Positions 27,147 through 34,907 of a stretch of 41,105 nt of DNA are shown here, one piece after another. This stretch comes from Bifidobacterium merycicum DSM 6492 (GTDB taxonomy: Bacteria; Actinomycetota; Actinomycetes; Actinomycetales; Bifidobacteriaceae): assembly GCF_900129045.1 (NCBI RefSeq), contig NZ_FQTX01000008.1, positions 1 to 41,105 of the forward strand, in the 5' to 3' direction. A program made the position numbers and the translations under genes. Each line of letters starts with the position of its first letter. Position 1 is the first letter of the stretch. The notes under the pieces were generated by a model that saw only the letters and a program-made list of their open reading frames with translations, was not told the origin of the DNA and ran no database searches.

Positions 27147-29318
27147 ATGACTAATGCCACACAGCGCGAAGAAAGTGCCGAACGTCTCGCACGCCCACTC
27201 ATCCAGCTTGCCAAGGCAAGCGGCTTGTCCACCTCCTTCTTCGACCAGCTGGGAACCTACACCGAAATCAGCGACGAAGCACTGGTCGCAGTGCTCGCGG
27301 CCCTCGGCATCGACGCATCCACCGACGAGGCGATCGCCCACTCCCTCGAACTGCATGAGGAGAAGCAACGCAACCAGCTGATCCCGCCGACCATCGTCGC
27401 CACCACCGGCAGAACCACCACGGTCGAGATCAATTGCAGCGCGGAGTGCGACATCACCGCCTCCATCACCTTGGAAGACGGCACCACATTCGACGAGGAC
27501 ATCGACGCGCTCCCGGATCTCGATTCCGCGCATCCGACCATTGCCATCCCCGGCTCCCTGCCGATGGGCTACCACACCCTGCACGTGTCCACTGAAGACC
27601 GCGACGCCGATGCAACCATCATCAACGCCCCCGCACATATCGCGGTGCCCGAAGCGGTGGCCGACCACCATCGTTGGGGCTGGATGACCCAGATGTACTC
27701 CGTGCGCTCCCACGAATCCTGGGGCGTCGGTGATTACGGTGACCTGAAGCGCCTACTGGCCGACGCCGCCACCAAATCCGGCGCCGACTTCATGCTGATC
27801 AACCCGATTCACGCCAGCGCCCCGCTCACGCCGCTCGAACCCTCCCCCTATCTGCCGGAATCACGTCGATTCCTCAACGTCACCTACATCCGTCCGCAGG
27901 ACATCCCCGAGTACGCCGAGCTCGATGCCGAAGCTCGCGCAAAGGTCGATGCGCTGCACGATAGCGTCGCCGCCAACAACGAGGATTCCGGCCCCATGGA
28001 TATCAACGCGGCGTGGGACGCCAAGCGTCCGGCGCTGCGCATTATCTTCGACGCGGGGCGTTCCGCGCAGCGCGAGGCCGAGTTCGAGGCGTTCAAGAAG
28101 AGCGCCGGCCCCGATCTGGATTCCTTCGCGGCTTGGAGCCTGTGCTTCGAGGCCTGGGGTGCGCCGTGGGGCGACAACCCGTGGTTCAAGGAGACGACCG
28201 TCACCAGCGACTCCGTGAAGCAGCTCATCGCAGACAACGCCGACCTGTTCGAGTTCAACCGCTGGCTGCAGTGGATCGCGGCCGAGCAGGTCAACGCCGC
28301 GCAGCGCACGGCCCTCGACTCCGGCATGGCTCTGGGCGTGATCCAGGACATGGCCGTCGGCGTGCACGGTTTGGGCGCGGACGCATGGGCGAATCCGGAA
28401 CGATTCGCGGCAAGCGGCGTCACCGTGGGCTGCCCGCCGGACTTCTACAACCAGCAGGGTCAGGACTGGGGTCAGCCCCCATTCAACCCGAACTATCTGG
28501 AGGCCACCGGCTATCAGGTGTACCGCGAGATGGTGCATTTCATGTACGAGCACGCGGGTGCCGTGCGCATCGACCATGTGCTTGGCCTGTTCCGCCTGTG
28601 GTGGATTCCGCAGGGTCTGGGCGCACGTAACGGCGCCTACGTGAACTACAACTACGAGGCTATGCTGGGCGTGCTCGCCATCGAGGCGACCCGCGTGGGC
28701 GGCATGGTGATCGGCGAGGATCTGGGTACGGTACCCGATTACGTGCGTCGGGTGCTCGGTGAGCATGGCGTACTCGGCACCGAGGTCGAATGGTTCGCGC
28801 GCGTGGATTACTCCCCGAACGCCGGCGACCCGTACATGCCTCCGGAGGATTACCGCCGTCAGGCGTTCGCGTCCGTGACTACGCACGATCTGCCGCCGAC
28901 CGCCGGCTATCTCAACTACGAGCATGTCGATCTGCGCAAGAAGCTTCATCTGGTCGACGACCCGGAGGCGTTCCGCAAGTCCGCCGAAGCCGAACAGCAT
29001 GCCATGCTCGACCGTTTGATCGACAGCGGTTACATCACGCCCGAAGTCGCAGCCGATGTGCCGGCGCATGAACAGCAGATCGTCGAAGCGATGCATGCCA
29101 TGCTTTGCGACACCCCGTCCCTGCTGTTGCAAGCCGCATTGGTCGATGGCGTGGGCGAGCACCGCAGCCAGAACCAGCCCGGAACGTCCAGCGAATACTC
29201 GAATTGGCGGGTTCCGCTGGCGGATGCCGACCAGAACGTCGTGCTGACGCCCGATGTCTTCGATTCGCCGCGCGTGCAGTCCCTGTCCAAGGTCATGCGT
29301 GACGGCGTCGCTAAGTAA
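27147..29318 (+). CDS. malQ: 4-alpha-glucanotransferase (amylomaltase, GH77)
   Basis: Transfers alpha-1,4-glucan segments between maltooligosaccharides, releasing glucose, in the cytoplasm. It has 723 residues, the long actinobacterial form with an N-terminal extension of about 160 residues. GH77 catalytic residues are D476 (nucleophile, in GAVRIDHVLGLFRLWWIP), E524 (acid/base, in VIGEDLGTVPDYV) and D581 (stabiliser, in TTHDLPPTAGYL). The donor-site stretch GCPPDFYNQQGQDWGQPPFN (428-447) is intact. The ATG at 27147 has GAGGAG nine bases upstream; an earlier in-frame ATG at 27051 would overlap the promoter and adds no family sequence. It runs divergently from dnaK, and a LacI-type gene follows on the same strand after a strong hairpin. 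Confidence 0.96.
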   Translation: MTNATQREESAERLARPLIQLAKASGLSTSFFDQLGTYTEISDEALVAVLAALGIDASTDEAIAHSLELHEEKQRNQLIPPTIVATTGRTTTVEINCSAECDITASITLEDGTTFDEDIDALPDLDSAHPTIAIPGSLPMGYHTLHVSTEDRDADATIINAPAHIAVPEAVADHHRWGWMTQMYSVRSHESWGVGDYGDLKRLLADAATKSGADFMLINPIHASAPLTPLEPSPYLPESRRFLNVTYIRPQDIPEYAELDAEARAKVDALHDSVAANNEDSGPMDINAAWDAKRPALRIIFDAGRSAQREAEFEAFKKSAGPDLDSFAAWSLCFEAWGAPWGDNPWFKETTVTSDSVKQLIADNADLFEFNRWLQWIAAEQVNAAQRTALDSGMALGVIQDMAVGVHGLGADAWANPERFAASGVTVGCPPDFYNQQGQDWGQPPFNPNYLEATGYQVYREMVHFMYEHAGAVRIDHVLGLFRLWWIPQGLGARNGAYVNYNYEAMLGVLAIEATRVGGMVIGEDLGTVPDYVRRVLGEHGVLGTEVEWFARVDYSPNAGDPYMPPEDYRRQAFASVTTHDLPPTAGYLNYEHVDLRKKLHLVDDPEAFRKSAEAEQHAMLDRLIDSGYITPEVAADVPAHEQQIVEAMHAMLCDTPSLLLQAALVDGVGEHRSQNQPGTSSEYSNWRVPLADADQNVVLTPDVFDSPRVQSLSKVMRDGVAK

Positions 29319-29346
29319 ACCATTCGCATCATTCATCTATCCGCTC

Positions 29347-29396
29347 CACGTGCGATGACGCGCCTTTGAACGCTCAAAGGCGCGTCATCGCACGTG
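29347..29396. terminator. very stable hairpin between malQ and the downstream regulator
   Basis: A perfect 23-base stem (29347-29369 with 29374-29396, beginning CACGTGCGATGACGCG) has a four-base loop. A TTTT appears seven bases later. It separates malQ from a LacI gene whose start is 42 bases downstream. Confidence 0.75.
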
Positions 29397-29438
29397 ATAT
29401 CGTTTTCATAGATTTTCACCATATTGTCAGGAGGATTG

Positions 29439-30485
29439 GTGGCACAAGCAAGTATTCAGGCGGTCGCCCGCGAGGCGGGAGTTTCCGTATCCACGGTGTC
29501 ACGTACCTTCGCTAAGCCCGACCTTGTATTGCCGGAAACCCGCGAACGCGTGATGACCGCTGCGGAGAAACTGAACTACCGCATCTCACGTTCCGCCGCG
29601 GCGCTGAAGTCGGGGCAATCGTTCCGCATCGCGCTGCTGTTCAGCGAATCCATCATCACCTGGTTCAATTCGCGCATCTACGCCGGACTCGACTCCGTGT
29701 TCCATCCCGCCGGCTATGACATCTCCGTATTCTCGATGACCTCCGCCGACGAGCGTAGGAAGTTCTTCACCGATCTGCCGGTACTGCGCAACGCGGACGC
29801 CGTCGTGGTGAGCTCCTTCAACATCGAACCCGATGAGGCCAGGAAGCTCAAGGCCATGAACGTGCCGATCGTCGGCATCAACATCCCATCGAACGACGGA
29901 TTCGACGCAGGCGTGAGCATCGACGACCATGCCGCCGAACACATCGCCGTGGACCATCTGGTCGCTTTGGGGCATCAGCGCATCGCCTACATCGGCTATG
30001 ACGAGATGGACGATCGCTCCGCGCTGCGCTACTCGGCCAGCGCACGTCTGCAGGGCTTCATGGACGACTGCAACTCCTACCCGGGCGTCACGCCCATGCC
30101 GTTGTCCCTCGATCACGCCGGCGACCCGGCCAACGCAGTGCTCAACTGCATCATCTCCGCCTCGCCTGCGCCTTCCGCGGTATGCCTGTGCGATGATGAG
30201 CTCGCCATCCCGGCATTGTTCCGTCTGCGCCAATACGGCCGTCGCATCCCGCAGGATCTTTCCCTGATCGGCTTCGACGACAACCTGTACGCCTCCAGCC
30301 TGGGCCTGACCACATTGCATCAGGACCCGTACGCCATGGGCGCCAAGGCCGCGCAGAAAACCCTCGCCCTGATCGCATCCGATGGCAAGCACCCCAGCGC
30401 CGCCGCAGAGCCGCGATTCGAAACGCCGCAGGTGCAACTCATGCTGCGCGAGACCACCGCGCCGTACATCGATCCCAACGCCTGA
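29439..30485 (+). CDS. LacI-family regulator (MalR-type) downstream of malQ
   Basis: A 348-residue repressor. The helix-turn-helix (ASIQAVAREAGVSVSTVSRTF) is at the N-terminus, followed by RISRSAAALKSGQSFRIALLF, and the sugar-binding domain shows VGINIPSNDGFDAGVSIDDHAA, HQRIAYIGYDEMD, AVCLCDDELAIPALFRLR and SLIGFDDNLYASSLGLTTL. The start is the GTG at 29439, four bases after GGAGG; a TTG 15 bases earlier lies upstream of that site. It is a close paralogue of the regulator at 33568-34587. Neighbouring malQ suggests a maltooligosaccharide effector, and the AACGTT-like operators at malQ, malE and malF are likely targets; both are inferred. Confidence 0.92.
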   Translation: MAQASIQAVAREAGVSVSTVSRTFAKPDLVLPETRERVMTAAEKLNYRISRSAAALKSGQSFRIALLFSESIITWFNSRIYAGLDSVFHPAGYDISVFSMTSADERRKFFTDLPVLRNADAVVVSSFNIEPDEARKLKAMNVPIVGINIPSNDGFDAGVSIDDHAAEHIAVDHLVALGHQRIAYIGYDEMDDRSALRYSASARLQGFMDDCNSYPGVTPMPLSLDHAGDPANAVLNCIISASPAPSAVCLCDDELAIPALFRLRQYGRRIPQDLSLIGFDDNLYASSLGLTTLHQDPYAMGAKAAQKTLALIASDGKHPSAAAEPRFETPQVQLMLRETTAPYIDPNA

Positions 30486-30513
30486 TCGCGCTTTGCACGC
30501 GCTCTTGCGCTCC

Positions 30514-30555
30514 TATGAATGATGCCGACCCACAATTGGGTCGGCATCATTCATA
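30514..30555. terminator. bidirectional terminator between regulator and DUF624 gene
   Basis: A perfect 19-base stem (30514-30532 with 30537-30555, beginning TATGAATGATGCC) surrounds a four-base loop between convergent genes. T-runs are poor, but the stem is strong. Confidence 0.7.
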
Positions 30556-30653
30556 TATCGCCACATGCGCACTGATTCGGGCCGTTTGGGACTGCGTCTC
30601 ACAGGGGAAGCCGCACAATCCCCACAGGCTCTCAAAGGCCTGTTCCTTGGCTT

Positions 30654-31286
30654 CTATTCGCCTTTCGCGCCACCATCCGCATCCGACTTCAGATACTTGG
30701 CGAAACCACGTTCAAGCAGCGGAATATGGCACAAAATCATCGTGCCGTAGCCCATGACCACCAATAGGAACAGACCCTGCGGGAAGTAGAACCAGCAGGC
30801 TGCCAGCAGGCCAAGCCACACCACGTCGATGACGATCATGCCCAAGGTCAGCAGGATGCGGCTCACACCGAACACAAACGCGTTCGCCAACGTGCGCCCG
30901 ACCGAATTCTCGAACCGCGCCTGCAGGGCGAACACCCATTCGAAGCCAATCATCCATACGATGGTCAAACCGAATTTCGGAATCAGCAGCGGTGTGATCT
31001 GCAACACCACCCACGCGTACGCCAGCGCGGCGCCGGTAATGCCGAACACCGCCCACAACGCGGTCGATTTGACGAAGTTCGCGCGGAACGCCTTGAAATA
31101 GTTCGCGGTCACACCACCGGCCTCCCCCTGCAAGGCGCGCCTGGAGGCGTCATGCGCGGCCGTGATCGCGGCGCCGATGGTGATGACAGGAATGGACGTG
31201 ACGATCATCAGGATGTTGATCCAGATGGCATCCGTGAGATTCCGCAGCTCCTGCATGAACTTCGAATCGGGGGACAGGAAATTCAC
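30654..31286 (-). CDS. DUF624 (YesL-like) membrane protein
   Basis: An integral membrane protein of about 210 residues in the DUF624 family, which often neighbours sugar ABC importers; the biochemical role is unknown. Hydrophobic helices are visible at about 20-45 (IWINILMIVTSIPVITIG), 75-100, 105-125, 145-170 and 172-192. The GTG at 31286 is the preferred start, since the family typically begins N-F-L-x-P-D-S-K and AGGGAG lies eight bases upstream. An ATG at 31328 would add 14 residues without family similarity. It lies 219 bases after the malG-like permease on the same strand, beyond a GC-rich hairpin (31443-31481), so it is probably a lower-expressed tail of that operon or separately transcribed. 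Confidence 0.8.
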   Translation of the reverse strand: MNFLSPDSKFMQELRNLTDAIWINILMIVTSIPVITIGAAITAAHDASRRALQGEAGGVTANYFKAFRANFVKSTALWAVFGITGAALAYAWVVLQITPLLIPKFGLTIVWMIGFEWVFALQARFENSVGRTLANAFVFGVSRILLTLGMIVIDVVWLGLLAACWFYFPQGLFLLVVMGYGTMILCHIPLLERGFAKYLKSDADGGAKGE

Positions 31287-31442
31287 GTTGCACGCTCCCT
31301 TCGTCACGATGACGGCATTCACCGGCATTCACCAGACGCATACGCCCGACGCCGATGAACCGGCACGTCATCGTTCTTCACTTCATGATTCCTTGTACAG
31401 GATAGTCTTCCGGCCGAATCGGCATTCGGCCATAAACGCGAG

Positions 31443-31481
31443 GCGGGGGCGGGCGGTTCGTTGAGAACCGCCCGCCCCCGC
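31443..31481 (-). terminator. GC-rich hairpin after the malG-like gene
   Basis: GCGGGGGCGGGCGGTTC (31443-31459) pairs perfectly with GAACCGCCCGCCCCCGC (31465-31481) around five bases. It starts about 25 bases after the stop. No T-run follows on the minus strand, so termination may be partial, letting some read-through reach the DUF624 gene. Confidence 0.65.
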
Positions 31482-31505
31482 GTATCGCTTTCGGACGTTT
31501 GTCGG

Positions 31506-32348
31506 TCAGCCCTTGACGGCTCCAGCCATTACGCCCTTGACGATGTACTTCTGGCAGACCAGGTAGAACACGATAATCGGGATGATCGCGAGGACCAGGC
31601 AGGCCATCATGGCACCCATATCGACGGAACCATAACCACCCTTGAGGTACTGCACGGCCACCGAGATGGTCTTGTACTTGCCCAAGTCGAGCGTCAGGTA
31701 CGGCAGCAGGTAGTCGTTCCAAATCCACATGGCTTCGAGGATTGCCACGGAGACGATGCTCGGCTTCATGATCGGAACCACGATCTGGAAGAAGATGCGC
31801 GGCACGTTCGCGCCGTCGATCATCGCGGATTCCTCAAGCTCCTGCGGGATGCCCTTGATCACGCCGGTGAAGATGAACACCGCCAGACCGGCGCCGAAGC
31901 CGAGGTACACGATGCACAGACCCCACGGGGTGTTGAGCTTGAGCATGTCGGCCAGCTTGGACAGGGTGAACATCACCATCTGGAACGGCACGATCATGTT
32001 GAACAGGAACAACGTGTACAGGAGCTTGGCAGCCCAGTTGTTCACGCGGACGATCCACCATGCGCACATCGAAGTGCACAGCAGGATCAGGATGACCGAG
32101 CCGACCGTGATCAACAGGGTCCAGCCGAAGCTGGCGAAGAAGTTCGTGGTTTCGATGCCACGCGTGTAGTTTTCCAGGCCGACGAACGCCTTGCCCGAGG
32201 GGATGGAGAACGCGTTCGCGGAAATGTACGCCTTCTGCTTGAAGGAGTTGATGATGACCAGCACGATCGGGAAGATCCATGCCAGCGAGACGATGCCGAA
32301 TAGAGTGGTCCAAAGCGCCGGATGCTTGACCTTGTTGTTGTCGGTCAT
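31506..32348 (-). CDS. ABC sugar importer permease, MalG-type
   Basis: One of two membrane subunits of an alpha-glucoside/oligosaccharide-type ABC importer (CUT1 family). It has 280 residues and about six helices. The cytoplasmic EAA loop, EESAMIDGANVPRIFF (172-187), which docks the ATPase, is present with its conserved Asp-Gly. The start ATG at 32348 overlaps the stop of the malF-like gene (ATGA), so both are made in equal amounts. No ATPase gene is found nearby, so a shared MsmK-type ATPase elsewhere is required. Substrate inferred as maltodextrin from malQ and from operator similarity; other oligosaccharides are possible. Confidence 0.92.
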   Translation of the reverse strand: MTDNNKVKHPALWTTLFGIVSLAWIFPIVLVIINSFKQKAYISANAFSIPSGKAFVGLENYTRGIETTNFFASFGWTLLITVGSVILILLCTSMCAWWIVRVNNWAAKLLYTLFLFNMIVPFQMVMFTLSKLADMLKLNTPWGLCIVYLGFGAGLAVFIFTGVIKGIPQELEESAMIDGANVPRIFFQIVVPIMKPSIVSVAILEAMWIWNDYLLPYLTLDLGKYKTISVAVQYLKGGYGSVDMGAMMACLVLAIIPIIVFYLVCQKYIVKGVMAGAVKG

Positions 32349-33202
32349 CAGGCCGCCACCTCCTTGCTAGTCGTGAGCTTGTTCTGGAGCAGTGCGATCA
32401 CCGCAACCAGGATGAAGAACAGCACTGCCTTGGCCTGTCCGACACCTTCCCAGCCCATGCGGCCGTAGAACGTACGGGTGATGTTCATTGCCAAACCTTC
32501 AGACATGTTGCTCGGAGCGCCGTTGGTCAAGGCGAGGTTCTGATCGTACAGCTTGAAGCCGTTGGTCACGGTCAGGAAGGAGCACACGGTGATGGACGGC
32601 ATCATGAGCGGAATGATGATCTTGAACATAGTTTGGGTGCCGTTCGCACCGTCGACCTGGGCGGCTTCGAGCACGTCGGTCGGCAGCGACTGCATGCCGG
32701 CGATGTAGATAATCATCATGTAGCCGATCTGCTGCCAGCACACCAGAATGACCAAGCCCCAGAAGCCGTAAGTCGCGGAATAGGTCAACGCCTTACCCCA
32801 GTGGGCGAGAATGCCGTTGAGCAGCAGCAGCCAGATGTAGCCCAGGATGATGCCGCCGATGAGGTTCGGCATGAAGAACACGGAACGGAACAGGTTCGAA
32901 CCCTTGATCGCCTTGGTCAGCATGTAGGCGATGGCGAACGCGACCACGTTGATCACGATGGTCGTCACGATGGTGAAGGCCGTCGAGAATCCGAGGGCGT
33001 GCAGGAATTCCTTATCCTGCAGTGCCTTGCCGTAGTTCTTGAGCCCGACCCATTCGCCGTCGGTGACGGTTGTGAATTCACAGAAGCTCAGGTACACGCC
33101 CATGATGAAAGGCACCACGAACCCGATGATGAATGCTGCGAAGGTAGGCAGCGCGAACAGCGCCCACCACCGCCGTATTGCTTTTCCAACCATACTAATC
33201 AT
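32348..33202 (-). CDS. ABC sugar importer permease, MalF-type
   Basis: The other membrane subunit of the CUT1-type importer. It has 284 residues and six helices, beginning IRRWWALFALPTFAAFIIGF. The EAA loop EAAQVDGANGTQTMF is at 179-193. It lacks the long periplasmic P2 loop of E. coli MalF, as is usual for Gram-positive importers. The ATG at 33202 is preferred, because AAGGAGGAGGAAG lies upstream and the first helix starts soon after; an upstream in-frame extension of 39 residues is basic and unlike the family. It is the first gene of the permease operon, with promoter and operator at 33331-33368. Confidence 0.92.
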   Translation of the reverse strand: MISMVGKAIRRWWALFALPTFAAFIIGFVVPFIMGVYLSFCEFTTVTDGEWVGLKNYGKALQDKEFLHALGFSTAFTIVTTIVINVVAFAIAYMLTKAIKGSNLFRSVFFMPNLIGGIILGYIWLLLLNGILAHWGKALTYSATYGFWGLVILVCWQQIGYMMIIYIAGMQSLPTDVLEAAQVDGANGTQTMFKIIIPLMMPSITVCSFLTVTNGFKLYDQNLALTNGAPSNMSEGLAMNITRTFYGRMGWEGVGQAKAVLFFILVAVIALLQNKLTTSKEVAA

Positions 33203-33330
33203 GAAACACCACTTCCTCCTCCTTGAGTCCGTCACACTGCGTCGTGCACGGAATTCAATCCTTGCTGCGCTTGGCGCGCCGCTTGCACGGTTCGATATGC
33301 TGTACACACCCTCATGCAAGACGTATTAGC

Positions 33331-33368
33331 ATGATACGTGCCGCGGAAACGTATGTCAAACGTTGTCA
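33331..33368 (-). promoter_or_regulatory. malF promoter and LacI operator
   Basis: On the minus strand, -35 TTGACA (33354-33359), 17 bases, -10 TATCAT (33331-33336) give a good sigma-70-type promoter. TGTCAAACGTTGTCA (33354-33368), an inverted repeat with an AACGTT core, covers the -35. Confidence 0.75.
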
Positions 33369-33405
33369 TTTCCGGCGTTTCCCCTTCATGACGGTCAAAA
33401 AAACT

Positions 33406-33435
33406 TTGACGCCGATGCCTTGAAAACATTATATT
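33406..33435 (+). promoter_or_regulatory. promoter of the divergent LacI gene
   Basis: -35 TTGACG (33406-33411), 18 bases, -10 TATATT (33430-33435, five of six consensus bases). Start of transcription would fall near 33442, upstream of the tandem operators. Confidence 0.6.
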
Positions 33436-33468
33436 CCCACTGCACCGGCGTTGCCGAACAGTAAAATG

Positions 33469-33490
33469 CAAACGTTTGTAAAACGTTTAC
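33469..33490. promoter_or_regulatory. tandem LacI operators
   Basis: CAAACGTTTG (33469-33478, perfect) overlaps GTAAAACGTTTAC (33478-33490, near-perfect). The two AACGTT cores are 11 bases apart, about one helical turn, in the expected leader of the regulator gene. This points to autoregulation. Confidence 0.7.
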
Positions 33491-33567
33491 CATCCCCCCC
33501 TCTACTAGCGGTAGCGTCAAAGTGTAAGCTGGACTTCAAGAAAGTAAATTTGCGCAAGGCGGGTTCC

Positions 33568-34587
33568 ATGACTAGCAGCATTCAAGATGTAGCCAAGGCA
33601 GCGGGTGTATCTATTTCCACGGTTTCCCGCTCATTCACACGCCCGGATCTGGTTTCCGCAAAGACACGCAAACGCGTGCTGGATATTGCCAACGAACTCA
33701 ATTTCTCACTGTCCCGCTCCGCTGCGGCGCTGAAATCCGGCAAGTCCCTACGCATCGCAGTCCTGATGAGCGGCCGTATCAGTCTCTGGTTCACCGCGCA
33801 GGTCATCGAAGGCCTCAACGAGGTACTGCACGCCGAGGGGTACGATATTTCGATCTTCCAGGTTTCCAGCATCGAGGATCGCAGGGAGTTCTTCGACACG
33901 CTTCCGGTGCGCCGCAACGCCGACGCCGTCATCGTCGTTTCCTTCGATATCGACGCACAGGAAAGCGCACAACTCGCCTCCGTGGGCGTGCCGATCATCG
34001 GCATCAACGCCGTCAAGCCCGAGGAACGCGGATTCTCCGCCGCCGTCAACATCAACGATGAGCAGGGCTCGACGCTCGCCGCCCGTCATCTCATCGCGCT
34101 CGGCCATCGCAATATCGCCTACATCAGCACCGACCGCGGCATCTCGCTGTCATTCTCTGTCAAGAGCCGTTTCGACGTGTTCTGCGAATGCTGCCGCAAG
34201 GAGGGTGTTGAACCGTGCATCGTGACCTGCCAAGTCGACCATGACGGCCACTACCAAATCAGTGACGTGGTCACGCAATTGATGAGCCTGCCGGAAATGC
34301 CAACTGCCATCGCCTGTCAGGAAGACGGCATCGCCGTACCGCTGATGTTCCAGCTGGAACGCAACGGTTTCTCCGTACCCAGCGACATTTCGCTGATCGG
34401 CTACGACGACAGCATCTACACCAACGACATCGGCCTGACCACCATCCGCCAGAATCCTGCGGAAATGGCACGCACCGCGGCGCGTATGACACTCGACCTC
34501 ATCCAAGGCCACGACCCCTCCCCCGCGTTCGTGGAGATCCCGGCACAGCTGGTCGTACGGTCCAGCACCTCCGGCGTCCACCGCTGA
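33568..34587 (+). CDS. LacI-family regulator between permease and binding-protein genes
   Basis: A 339-residue repressor with the helix-turn-helix SSIQDVAKAAGVSISTVSRSF at the N-terminus, then FSLSRSAAALKSGKSLRIAVLM and a sugar-binding domain (PIIGINAVKPEERGFSAAVNI, HRNIAYISTDRGI, TAIACQEDGIAVPLMFQLE, SLIGYDDSIYTNDIGLTTIR). The ATG at 33568 has AAGGCGGG nearby; an earlier in-frame ATG at 33451 lies in the promoter region, before the tandem operators. It is a paralogue of the regulator at 29439-30485; they share DLV near the helix-turn-helix, the SRSAAALKSG linker and the AEG/PAGYDIS stretch. It sits between the importer permeases and the binding-protein gene, so it probably controls that transporter. 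Confidence 0.92.
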   Translation: MTSSIQDVAKAAGVSISTVSRSFTRPDLVSAKTRKRVLDIANELNFSLSRSAAALKSGKSLRIAVLMSGRISLWFTAQVIEGLNEVLHAEGYDISIFQVSSIEDRREFFDTLPVRRNADAVIVVSFDIDAQESAQLASVGVPIIGINAVKPEERGFSAAVNINDEQGSTLAARHLIALGHRNIAYISTDRGISLSFSVKSRFDVFCECCRKEGVEPCIVTCQVDHDGHYQISDVVTQLMSLPEMPTAIACQEDGIAVPLMFQLERNGFSVPSDISLIGYDDSIYTNDIGLTTIRQNPAEMARTAARMTLDLIQGHDPSPAFVEIPAQLVVRSSTSGVHR

Positions 34588-34615
34588 CGGCGTTCGCGCC
34601 CGTTACGTCACCTTG

Positions 34616-34649
34616 AGGCCTGCCCCCCATAAAGGGGGAGCAGGCCTTG
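34616..34649 (+). terminator. terminator of the LacI gene
   Basis: AGGCCTGCCCCC (34616-34627) pairs with GGGGG-AG-CAGGCCT (34634-34647), with a two-base bulge, about 30 bases after the stop. The following TTGTC is a weak T-run. Confidence 0.6.
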
Positions 34650-34756
34650 TCGCATTCGGTCGCACACGAGCCGATTGCGAGGCGTGCGACATCATGTGCA
34701 TCTCACCGTAGGGAGCGTCCTGCAGTCCCGCCCAGACGAAGTTCCCCAAATGCAAT

Positions 34757-34869
34757 GATGGCCGCCGACCCATAAGGATCGACGGCCATCAGCCATTGGA
34801 GAAGTTACATGAAGAAGCTTTGACAGAGAGGATGAGGCGACGGTCGGGGAGAAGGAACCGACCGTCGCC
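34757..34869 (-). terminator. two hairpins after the binding-protein gene
   Basis: GGCGACGGTCGG (34836-34847) pairs perfectly with CCGACCGTCGCC (34858-34869), and GATGGCCGCCGA (34757-34768) pairs with TCGACGGCCATC (34779-34790). They lie 40-150 bases after the stop codon. Together with the regulator terminator they fill the 320-base gap 34588-34907; no gene is seen there. Confidence 0.6.
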
Positions 34870-34907
34870 GGTATTCAATTATTGTTCAGTTATTGAGGAG
34901 ATCAGGC

